DNA of 10,832 nt from contig SFPR01000052.1 in NCBI GenBank assembly GCA_004551865.1, forward strand, positions 1 through 10,832. Direction: 5' to 3'. Below, in pieces: positions 1 to 7,210 of this stretch. The notes under the pieces were generated by a model. It ran no database searches. It saw only the letters and a list, made by a program, of their open reading frames with translations, and was not told the DNA's origin. Position numbers and translations under genes: made by a program. Numbering within the stretch: the first letter of the stretch is position 1; the number at the start of each line of letters is the position of its first letter. This DNA comes from Bacteroidales bacterium (GTDB taxonomy: Bacteria; Bacteroidota; Bacteroidia; Bacteroidales; P3).

Positions 1-3000
1 GCTTCCGACTATTTTTCCAAAGAGTGGAAAACCAAGGTCTCAATCGGTGCATTGGAAATAAGACCTTGGATAACAGTTTCTCTAAAAGACGTTTACCTTG
101 AAGATCCTGAGGGAAATTTGGTTGCAGATGCCGATTACATAAGTGCAACTCTCGCTTCTTTGGAACTACCGGCCCGTGTTGTTGTGTCGAATGTTTATCT
201 GAAAGACGTCAAATATGTTTTTGCTCAGAAGAATGGCAAAATCAATCTGGCTTTCATAATAGATTATTTCAAGAGCGACAAGCCCAAAGAACCTAAAAAG
301 GACAAAAAGCCTTTTGAATTGGCAGTCGATAAGGTCAAATTGGAGAATATAGATTTCTCTTTGGACTTAAACGACAATCCGGCTCCCATTCCGGAGTTTG
401 GAGTTGCTGTCAATCATATCAATTTTAGTCATATAGATGCTGTGATAAGAGATGTGAGCGTAATATCTGACAGCATCATGGCAACCTTTGTTCGCTTCTC
501 TGCCACAGAACGCTCGGGGCAAAGGATAAAAGACATTGGTGGCAAATTCACAGTAAGTCCCAAAGGTATCTTTTGTCGAGACATGAGACTAAAAACAGAC
601 AATTCCGACATCAAACTTCATGCCGCAATACGCACAAGCAGTTGGAATACCTATTCTCACTTTATCGATTCGGCATACTGCAATCTCTATATTTCGGAAG
701 GCAGTCTTGTGTCGGTCAAAGACGCAACCTATTGGGCTCCCATGCTCAAAGGTTTCGATCAGAGCTTTTCTCTTTCTACTCACATTGAGGGAACTGTTGC
801 CGATGCCAAGTGTGAATACCTCTCTTTGGCTGCAAACGACACCAAAGTGTCGCTTTCGGGCAGCGTTTCCGGACTTCCCGACATTGACAACACAGTTTTT
901 GACATAGCACTTCAAGACTTGCAGACAACGGCAGAAGGATTTAATTCTCTGCAATTTGGAGAAATGCTTTCGAGCGTGCGTCTTCCCGAAATGCTGTACT
1001 CTTTGGGTACGATAGATATGCAGGCAGATTTTGTGGGATTGATAAACAATTTTTATGCCAAGGGAGATATTACAACCGACATAGGAAGTCTCGCATTGGA
1101 AGCTGCTTCAGAGAAAACCGAAAACGGAAAAACAAGCTACCAATGCAAGGTGGAAAGCCAATCTTTCAACCTTGGAAAACTACTCAAAGAACCTATGCTC
1201 GGAACAACAAGCATAGACCTTGAAGCAAAGGCAATCCCTGCGGGATTGAGTGAGCTGTTTGCAGATGTACAAGCTCGATTGGACAACCTTCACTTCAATG
1301 GTAACAATTACAATTCGGTCTTTTTGGACGCTCAAATGGACAAAGGAGAAATTGACGCTCAGTGCGACATACTCGACGATGCCATTGTGCTGAACTTAAA
1401 TTGCAAAGGTGAAATGTCAGACAACCAATGGGCAAGAGTGAGAGCCGAAATAACTGACGCAAATCTAAAAAAGATAAATTTCTTCTCTCTTTCCGACACC
1501 ACGGCACTGCTTTCGACCAGCCTTTTTGCAAAAGTTGAGAATTTCGATCTCAAAAACATGAAAGCCTTTGTTGATTTGCAATCCACACAAATCAAAACTC
1601 AGAACGAGAACTTTGAGTTTGAGTATCTCAATATTAACTTCAACAATGACAGCACGGCAAACTCACTTGTGTTGATGTCCGATTTTGCGGACGTATTGCT
1701 CAAAGGAAAATATGAAATCGAAGTTTTGGCACAAGAGATAGGTGCGATAGTCAATAGATACAAGCCTGATTTGGAACTCTTGTCGGCTTCGGGGGCAACA
1801 AATCCAAAAAGAGACACAATCAATCGAAACATCGACATAACATCTGTTGCAGATTTCTCTTTGAAAGTAAAAGACATTTCCAAAATATGCCGTATGCTGG
1901 GAATGGATATGGATTTGAGCGGAGGCTTGGGGCTTAAAGGTAAAATAAACCCGCAAGATATATTCTTCTCTGAGCTTTACGCAGGAACATTCAGCCTTGG
2001 CGAAATGATATTTGACAGCATTTCGGCATCTGCAACCACAACTCCGGAAGGCTTTACGCTCTTTGCTGGTCTGAAAAGCATGAAGCTGACAGATAGTCTG
2101 ACGATTTATAATCCCAAAGTAAACATAGACCTTGACGGAAACGACCTGAGATTGCTCTCAACGTTCGGAAACCAAACTCAAAACTCGATAGGAGGACGCC
2201 TTGACGTGCATTCATATTTTACAAACACAGGCTTGCAAGTCTCTTTTGACGACTCATACCTCCTTTTGGCTGAAAACAAAATAAAATTCAACGACAATCA
2301 TTTGATAAACTACCGAAGCGATGGTTTAAGTTTCATGAATTTTGCAATCGTAAAGGACAATGAAAGCATTGTAATCAACGGAGATGTGTCCGACAGAGCG
2401 GAAGACAAGCTCACAATAGCCTTTCACAACCTCGATATATCGGATTTTAATCCCATACTCTCAAATTTCGGTCTCGATATGCACGGACGAATTAACGACA
2501 AGGTAGTTCTTCGCAGCCTATTGAAAGATTTGACACTTACTTCCAACCTTTCGATTGACGATTTGATTATTAACGATGTCAGATTGGGGAAAGCCAAAAT
2601 CGGACTGAGCAATATGCTTAGCAAAGATGAATTTTCTGCCGACATAAAGATGAGTTACACCGACAGCAAGAACAAACAAATCGTCCCTCTTTCGATTAAG
2701 GGCAGAATAAAGCCGGACGACAAACAAGAAAACTTGGATTTGATAGTCAGTATGCAGGATTTCGATTTGAAACTTGCCCAAACCTACCTCTCTTCGCTCT
2801 CTTCATACATAGGAGGCAGGCTTTCGACAGACCGACTTGCGATAAAAGGTAAGTTCTCTCAGCCTCATATCAAAGGCAATTTGAAGTTTCAAGATGCAGC
2901 AATCAAGATTGATATGCTCAATACCACATACAGCTTTGACGATGTGGTGTATATGGACGACAATGTCTTCTCTCTGAAAAATTTTGTGCTGCAAGACGCA

Positions 3001-4332
3001 CAGAAAAACAAGATTACGATTGACGGAACGGTATCTCACGACAATTTTTCTTCGTTTGATTTGAATTTGAAGGCAAAAGCCGACAAGTTGAAGATGCTTG
3101 ACACCGAAGAAAGTATCGATGCAATGTACTATGGTACCGTTTATGCTTCGGCAGACGTCAATTTGTATGGCAATTTGGACTTTTTGAACATTGAAGTTGC
3201 GGCAAAAACCGAAAGGGGAACCTCTCTCACCGTTCCGCTTTCAAGCAAGATGTCGGCAAATGAAAATTCCTACATTCAGTTTGCAACAACTGAACTATGC
3301 AAAGAGGTTGTCCAAAAAGTAGCAGAGCCTTTGGAGCAAAGTTCAATGGGATTTAACATCATTGTAGAGCTGAATGTAAATCCCAATGCACAGTTTTTTA
3401 TCCCCATGGACTTCAATCAGCTCAAAGGAGAGCTGTCTGCGGCAGGAAATGGCGACCTTAAAATTGAGGTGGGAAGCGAAAAGGATTTGTCGATGCTTGG
3501 AACGGTCAATATAGATAACGGATTTTTCAAAATCTCTGTGCTTGACATGATAACAAAAGCTTTTGAGATTGAAAAAGGAGGCACACTCTCTTGGTCGGGA
3601 GCCCCTGCCGACGGAGTGATTGACCTTCAAGCAGTCTATAAAACCAAGGCTTCTCTTGCTCCGATACTCGGTCAGGAATATTCAAAGGCGGTTGATGTGC
3701 ATTCTGTGATAAAATTGAGCGGCAATATGACCAATCCTCAGCCCAAATTCGACATTCGCCTTCCCAATACGGACGCTAACACGGTTGAACGCTTGTTTAT
3801 GAATATTGACCGCAACGATGAGCGTGCAATGTTGGAGCAAACGGCTTCGTTGTTGTTCGTTCATCAGTTCTATTCGTCTGAGGGAAGTGCTGAAACCTCG
3901 GTTTTGGAGTCGGGATTGTCTTCTGCTTTTGAGGCAGCCTTTGGTCAGATAAGCGGAATGCTGACCGATTTGATTAAAGTGGTCGATGTGGACATGAATT
4001 ATTCGAGAGGCTCTGACGGAAGCTCGGACAGGGTCGATTTGAACCTCTCAAAAGATTACGGAAGGGTGGTTGTGAATGCCAATGCCGGCTTTTCGGGAAG
4101 AAACGATGCCAATTCCAATCAATCAGATGCCATAATAGGAGACGCATACGTAGAATACAAAATGACGGAGAACTTCCGCATGAGAGTGTTTAATCGTTCC
4201 AATGCCAATGACTTCACAAAATACAACATTGCACCTTACACTCAGGGTGTGGGATTGTTCTATCATCGTCAGTATGACAAGTTTAAGGATATTTTTGTAA
4301 GAACAAAGAAAGATAAAAAGGAGAATTTGTAA
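1..4332 (+). CDS. tamB: TamB-like translocation and assembly module protein (5' partial)
   Basis: This is the large C-terminal part of a TamB/DUF490 protein, about 1443 residues in the window. The frame is open from base 1 and continues upstream, so the TTG at 52 is not the start. The missing N-terminus should hold the inner-membrane anchor. TamB family proteins form a long periplasm-spanning beta-groove that helps deliver lipids or outer-membrane proteins. Visible support: an opening SIGALEIRPWITVSLKDVYL, typical of Bacteroidota TamB; long low-complexity beta-rich repeats with alternating hydrophobic residues; and a conserved C-terminal domain from about residue 1070, with NPNAQFFIPMD, GTVNIDNGFFKI, LSWSGAPADGVIDLQAVYK and NPQPKFDIRLPN, ending in a beta-strand-rich tail. 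The stop overlaps the mgsA start by one base, which suggests translational coupling. Family assignment is firm. The precise cargo is unknown. Confidence 0.93.
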   Translation, partial: ASDYFSKEWKTKVSIGALEIRPWITVSLKDVYLEDPEGNLVADADYISATLASLELPARVVVSNVYLKDVKYVFAQKNGKINLAFIIDYFKSDKPKEPKKDKKPFELAVDKVKLENIDFSLDLNDNPAPIPEFGVAVNHINFSHIDAVIRDVSVISDSIMATFVRFSATERSGQRIKDIGGKFTVSPKGIFCRDMRLKTDNSDIKLHAAIRTSSWNTYSHFIDSAYCNLYISEGSLVSVKDATYWAPMLKGFDQSFSLSTHIEGTVADAKCEYLSLAANDTKVSLSGSVSGLPDIDNTVFDIALQDLQTTAEGFNSLQFGEMLSSVRLPEMLYSLGTIDMQADFVGLINNFYAKGDITTDIGSLALEAASEKTENGKTSYQCKVESQSFNLGKLLKEPMLGTTSIDLEAKAIPAGLSELFADVQARLDNLHFNGNNYNSVFLDAQMDKGEIDAQCDILDDAIVLNLNCKGEMSDNQWARVRAEITDANLKKINFFSLSDTTALLSTSLFAKVENFDLKNMKAFVDLQSTQIKTQNENFEFEYLNINFNNDSTANSLVLMSDFADVLLKGKYEIEVLAQEIGAIVNRYKPDLELLSASGATNPKRDTINRNIDITSVADFSLKVKDISKICRMLGMDMDLSGGLGLKGKINPQDIFFSELYAGTFSLGEMIFDSISASATTTPEGFTLFAGLKSMKLTDSLTIYNPKVNIDLDGNDLRLLSTFGNQTQNSIGGRLDVHSYFTNTGLQVSFDDSYLLLAENKIKFNDNHLINYRSDGLSFMNFAIVKDNESIVINGDVSDRAEDKLTIAFHNLDISDFNPILSNFGLDMHGRINDKVVLRSLLKDLTLTSNLSIDDLIINDVRLGKAKIGLSNMLSKDEFSADIKMSYTDSKNKQIVPLSIKGRIKPDDKQENLDLIVSMQDFDLKLAQTYLSSLSSYIGGRLSTDRLAIKGKFSQPHIKGNLKFQDAAIKIDMLNTTYSFDDVVYMDDNVFSLKNFVLQDAQKNKITIDGTVSHDNFSSFDLNLKAKADKLKMLDTEESIDAMYYGTVYASADVNLYGNLDFLNIEVAAKTERGTSLTVPLSSKMSANENSYIQFATTELCKEVVQKVAEPLEQSSMGFNIIVELNVNPNAQFFIPMDFNQLKGELSAAGNGDLKIEVGSEKDLSMLGTVNIDNGFFKISVLDMITKAFEIEKGGTLSWSGAPADGVIDLQAVYKTKASLAPILGQEYSKAVDVHSVIKLSGNMTNPQPKFDIRLPNTDANTVERLFMNIDRNDERAMLEQTASLLFVHQFYSSEGSAETSVLESGLSSAFEAAFGQISGMLTDLIKVVDVDMNYSRGSDGSSDRVDLNLSKDYGRVVVNANAGFSGRNDANSNQSDAIIGDAYVEYKMTENFRMRVFNRSNANDFTKYNIAPYTQGVGLFYHRQYDKFKDIFVRTKKDKKENL

Positions 4333-4796
4333 TGAAAGAATATACAATTGCACTCGTAGCACATGACAACTGCAAAAACGATCTTGCAGAATGGGTTGCT
4401 TTCAACCGTTTGAGGTTGGCAAATCACCGTTTGATTTGCACGGGAACAACAGGCAAAATGGTAGAAAAAGCAATCAACAAAGGAATTGACGAAACCGACA
4501 GCGGCTATGTCAGAGTTAAAAGATTGAAATCAGGACCTTTGGGAGGAGATCAACAACTTGGAGCAATGATAAGTGAAGGGAAGATAGATTATCTTTTCTT
4601 TTTCTGGGACCCTATGGGACAACAGCCTCACGATGTGGACGTCAAGGCTCTCCTTCGCATATCTGTGATGTACAACATACCGACTGCCTCAAACAGAGCG
4701 ACTGCCGACTTTCTCATTTCTTCGCCTTTGTTTTCCAATTCTAACTATAAACCAAAGGTTTACGACTTCTCAACCTACATAAATCGCAAATTGTAA
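4332..4796 (+). CDS. mgsA: Methylglyoxal synthase
   Basis: The 154-residue protein converts dihydroxyacetone phosphate to methylglyoxal and phosphate in the cytoplasm, a bypass of lower glycolysis that relieves sugar-phosphate stress and frees phosphate. All family signatures are visible: ALVAHDNCK (His11, Asp12, Lys15), the phosphate-binding TGTTG (37-41), SGPLGGDQQLGA with catalytic Asp73, FFWDP with Asp93, and PHDVDVKALLR with His100 and Asp103. These match E. coli His19, Asp71, Asp91, His98 and Asp101. Compared with the E. coli enzyme as I recall it, the N-terminus is about 8 residues shorter, and about 10 extra residues lie between TGTTG and SGPLGGDQQ (IDETDSGYVRVKRLK region). The ATG shares its A with the TAA of tamB, so it is probably translated by coupling. 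No Shine-Dalgarno is obvious, as is usual in Bacteroidota. Confidence 0.95.
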   Translation: MKEYTIALVAHDNCKNDLAEWVAFNRLRLANHRLICTGTTGKMVEKAINKGIDETDSGYVRVKRLKSGPLGGDQQLGAMISEGKIDYLFFFWDPMGQQPHDVDVKALLRISVMYNIPTASNRATADFLISSPLFSNSNYKPKVYDFSTYINRKL

Positions 4797-4813
4797 ATCA
4801 CAATAAAAGAAAG

Positions 4814-4897
4814 GCAAAAATAAAACGCCGTTTTGCGAAAATAAAACGGCGATTCAGAAAAATAAAACGCCGTTTCATTCTGACGAAACGCCGTTTT
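4814..4897. repeat. Array 1: four 21-bp units with palindromic AAAACGCCGTTTT core
   Basis: Four contiguous 21-bp units fill 84 bp, starting 17 bp after the mgsA stop and ending 40 bp before the peptidase ATG. The CGCCG/CGGCG cores begin at 4826, 4847, 4868 and 4889, exactly 21 bp apart. The full core is an odd palindrome: AAAACG, one central base, CGTTTT. Unit 2 has G in the centre (CGGCG); the others have C. Units 1-3 share the flank ATAAAACG, while unit 4 has TTCTGACGAAACG. The first unit is identical over all 21 bases to the first unit of the array at 7116-7199. The repeat is seen directly. Its role is open: protein-binding array, transcript 3'-end structure, or dispersed repeat family. 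It is not a CRISPR array, because there are no unique spacers of normal length. Confidence 0.9.
4826..4851 (+). terminator. Possible RNA hairpin after mgsA, units 1 and 2 of array 1
   Basis: CGCCGTTTT (4826-4834) pairs perfectly with AAAACGGCG (4843-4851), giving a 9-bp stem and an 8-base loop. It sits 29 bp after the mgsA stop. The bases that follow (ATTCAG) are not a U-tract, so an intrinsic terminator is doubtful. A 3'-end processing or stabilising hairpin is as likely. Confidence 0.3.
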
Positions 4898-4937
4898 GAA
4901 AAAAGCAGGAATTACTAATCAAAAAATAACACGTCAA

Positions 4938-7088
4938 ATGAAAAAAGTAACATTATTATTTATCGCGGCAATGTTTGCTTTCTCACCATTGTTGAGGGCA
5001 GACGAAGGAATGTGGCTGCTTATGTATATCGACAAGCAGACATATAAAGACATGAAAGCAAAAGGTTTGAAGCTGACTTCAAAACAAATTTATGACATTA
5101 ACCATTCGAGTTTGAAGGATGCAATCATTCAGTTTGGCAGAGGTTGTACCGGAGAAATTGTTTCTGACCAAGGATTGATTTTAACCAACCATCACTGTGG
5201 TTATCCGCAAATTCAACAACACTCTACCGTAGAACACGACTACCTTACCAATGGTTTTTGGGCTTATTCCAAAGAAGAGGAGTTGCCAAATCCGGGTTTG
5301 ACAGCCAAGTTCTTTGTAAGAATGGACGATGTTACCGAGCAGGTGTTGCAGGGCGTTACTTCATCAATGAGCGAAGACGAAAGACTTGAAGTAGTTCGCA
5401 AAAACTCAAAAAAGATCAAGGAAAACGCCGAAAAAGGAACAACATACACTGCCGAGGTTTCAACAATGTTTAACGGCAATCAGTACTTCCTATTTATATA
5501 TGAGGTATATGAGGACGTAAGACTTGTTGGCGCTCCTCCTTCATCAATAGGCAAATTTGGTTCTGACACAGACAATTGGATGTGGCCTCGTCATACGGGC
5601 GACTTTTCAATGTTCAGAGTGTATGCAGACCGAAACGGCAAGCCTGCAAAGTACTCTAAGGACAACGTTCCTTTGAAACCAAAACACTCTTTGCCAATTT
5701 CTTTGAAGGGAGTGAAGAATAACGACTTTGTAATGGTGATGGGCTTTCCGGGAACGACCGACAGATTTCTCACATCTTACGGAGTGGAGCAGGCAATCGA
5801 CATCTATAACCCTTCGGTTGTAACAGCCCGTACTGCACTTCGCGATGTCATGATGGCAGATATGCAACAAGAACCACGTGTAAGGATACAATATGCAGCC
5901 AAATTTGCAAGTCTTTCAAACTATTGGAAGTTCTATCAGGGACAAACAAAATGTTTGAGAAACCTTGACGTCAAAGGCTCGAAGAAGTCTTTGGAAGATC
6001 GTTTTGAAAAGTGGCTTAATGAAAGTCCTGCAAGGCAAAGCGAATATGGAAACGTGATTTCAGATTTGGCAGAGTGCTATGCAGCAACAAGCGAGTACGA
6101 TTACTTGCGAGTTTACACCAATGAGGCAATTTTGAGAGGGGCTGCAGTGTTTTCAATCGCACGTCAGATGAAGCCACTCGAAGATGAATTGCTCAAAAAC
6201 GGCAAAAGCGAGAAAGCAAGACAAATTGCGGCAAAGCTAAAAGACATTTTTGCCGAAACATTCAAAGATTACAACATCATAACCGAAGAGAAGTTGTTCG
6301 CAGCCGGCTTGGACGTATATTTTCGTAACGTTCCGATATTGCATCAGGACGCAGATTTTCTCTCAAATGCCTTTCGCAACGGCTACAACTTCAAACAAAT
6401 TGCCGAAGATATGTATAAAACTTCCCAACTCGTAACCTTGGAGGGAGTAAACAAGATTTTGGACAACTTGGATGTAACACTTATTTCAAACGACCCTGCA
6501 TACATACTTACAAATCAGTTTATCAACAACTTGAACTCAAAAATGACATCTGTACGTCAGTACAGAGACAGACTTAATCGTGCAAATCGTTTGTTTGTAA
6601 AGGGAGTTATGGAAATGGACAGCAAGAAGCATTTTGCTCCAAATGCCAATCTGACAATCAGATACACCTACGGACAAGTCAAAGACTACAAACCGATGGA
6701 CGGAGTTACCTACAATTATTACACAACTCTCGATGGAGTGATGGCAAAAGAAGATAACTCATCTTGGGAGTTCACTGTACCTTCAAAATTGAGGCTCTTG
6801 TATGAAACAAAGGACTATGGACAATACGCAGAGAACGGAACAGTTCCGGTAGCCTTCATTTCAAACCTCGATATTACGGGAGGTAATTCCGGCTCTCCAA
6901 CAATCAATGCCAAGGGAGAGCTTGTCGGCATTGCATTTGACGGAAACTGGGAAGCAATGAGCGGAAACATAGCGTTCAATCCCGATTTGCAAAGATGTAT
7001 ATCGGTAGATATTCGCTACGTTCTTTTCATCATCGACAAGTATGCAGGAGCCACAAACCTTATAAAGGAAATGAAAATCGTAAAGTAA
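4938..7088 (+). CDS. dpp7: S46 family dipeptidyl-peptidase, DPP7-like, secreted
   Basis: The 716-residue serine exopeptidase of family S46 removes dipeptides from the N-terminus of oligopeptides in the periplasm, feeding amino-acid use. The length fits the family (about 700-720). The ATG at 4938 was chosen because it is followed directly by a classic signal peptide (MKKVTLLFIAAMFAFSPLLRA, cleavage near residue 21). A TTG at 4896 would add 14 residues, put the start inside the repeat array and spoil the signal peptide. The catalytic triad is visible: His86 in LTNHHCG, probable Asp222 in RHTGDF, and Ser651 in GGNSGSP. Cys70 and Cys87 flank the His motif and may form a disulfide. The S46 specificity position appears to be Gly669 in FDGNWE, where DPP11 enzymes carry Arg, so preference for hydrophobic rather than acidic P1 residues is inferred. 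The gene is flanked on both sides by the 21-bp repeat arrays. No Shine-Dalgarno and no clear TAnnTTTG promoter were seen upstream. Confidence 0.93.
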   Translation: MKKVTLLFIAAMFAFSPLLRADEGMWLLMYIDKQTYKDMKAKGLKLTSKQIYDINHSSLKDAIIQFGRGCTGEIVSDQGLILTNHHCGYPQIQQHSTVEHDYLTNGFWAYSKEEELPNPGLTAKFFVRMDDVTEQVLQGVTSSMSEDERLEVVRKNSKKIKENAEKGTTYTAEVSTMFNGNQYFLFIYEVYEDVRLVGAPPSSIGKFGSDTDNWMWPRHTGDFSMFRVYADRNGKPAKYSKDNVPLKPKHSLPISLKGVKNNDFVMVMGFPGTTDRFLTSYGVEQAIDIYNPSVVTARTALRDVMMADMQQEPRVRIQYAAKFASLSNYWKFYQGQTKCLRNLDVKGSKKSLEDRFEKWLNESPARQSEYGNVISDLAECYAATSEYDYLRVYTNEAILRGAAVFSIARQMKPLEDELLKNGKSEKARQIAAKLKDIFAETFKDYNIITEEKLFAAGLDVYFRNVPILHQDADFLSNAFRNGYNFKQIAEDMYKTSQLVTLEGVNKILDNLDVTLISNDPAYILTNQFINNLNSKMTSVRQYRDRLNRANRLFVKGVMEMDSKKHFAPNANLTIRYTYGQVKDYKPMDGVTYNYYTTLDGVMAKEDNSSWEFTVPSKLRLLYETKDYGQYAENGTVPVAFISNLDITGGNSGSPTINAKGELVGIAFDGNWEAMSGNIAFNPDLQRCISVDIRYVLFIIDKYAGATNLIKEMKIVK

Positions 7089-7115
7089 AGATTTGATTTT
7101 CAGTAGCTTCATTTA

Positions 7116-7199
7116 GCAAAAATAAAACGCCGTTTTGCTGAAATAAAACGGCGTTTTGTTCTGCTGAAACGCCGTTTCATTTTACCAAAACGCCGAAAG
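7116..7199. repeat. Array 2: four 21-bp units with palindromic AAAACGCCGTTTT core
   Basis: This is a second 84-bp array of the same family, 27 bp after the peptidase stop and ending 11 bp before the flippase ATG. Cores begin at 7128, 7149, 7170 and 7191, again exactly 21 bp apart, and the centre bases follow the same C, G, C, C order as array 1. By hand alignment unit 1 is identical to array-1 unit 1, unit 2 differs at 4 of 21 positions, and units 3 and 4 differ at about 8 each. Unit 3 (TTCTGCTGAAACG flank) resembles array-1 unit 4 more closely, at about 17 of 21. The last unit loses the right half of its palindrome (CGCCGAAAG). Its closeness to the flippase start means it would lie in the 5' untranslated part of any transcript running through. 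Confidence 0.9.
7124..7157 (+). terminator. Terminator-like hairpin after the dipeptidyl-peptidase gene
   Basis: AAAACGCCGTTTT (7124-7136) and AAAACGGCGTTTT (7145-7157) are perfect reverse complements, giving a 13-bp stem with an 8-base loop. Read as a terminator, the inner 9-bp stem is followed by TTTTGTT, a short U-tract, and preceded by an A-tract, so it could act on both strands. Unit 2 can instead pair with unit 3 (7166-7178) over 11 bp plus a G-U pair, giving a competing fold. Termination is inferred from structure only. Confidence 0.45.
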
Positions 7200-7210
7200 A
7201 GAAAAGCACA

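Noticed and set aside
52..54. TTG as the start codon of the TamB-like gene
   Set aside because: The same frame is open to base 1 and encodes family-typical sequence (DYFSKEWKTKVSIGA), so the gene begins before the window.
589..954. Antisense 121-codon open frame inside tamB, and similar antisense frames elsewhere (for example 7646-8020 and 10390-10815)
   Set aside because: They lie opposite well-supported genes, show no recognisable motifs, and look like codon-composition shadows.
4290..4297. TATTTTTG as a promoter for mgsA
   Set aside because: It fits TAnnTTTG but lies in an AT-rich part of the tamB coding sequence with no -33 element at the right distance; chance is the better explanation.
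4814..4897. CRISPR array
   Set aside because: The 21-bp units are contiguous and the bases between cores are short and partly conserved; there are no spacers and no cas genes.
4896..4937. TTG at 4896 as the start of the dipeptidyl-peptidase
   Set aside because: It lies inside the repeat array and adds a polar stretch before a perfect signal peptide that begins at the ATG at 4938.
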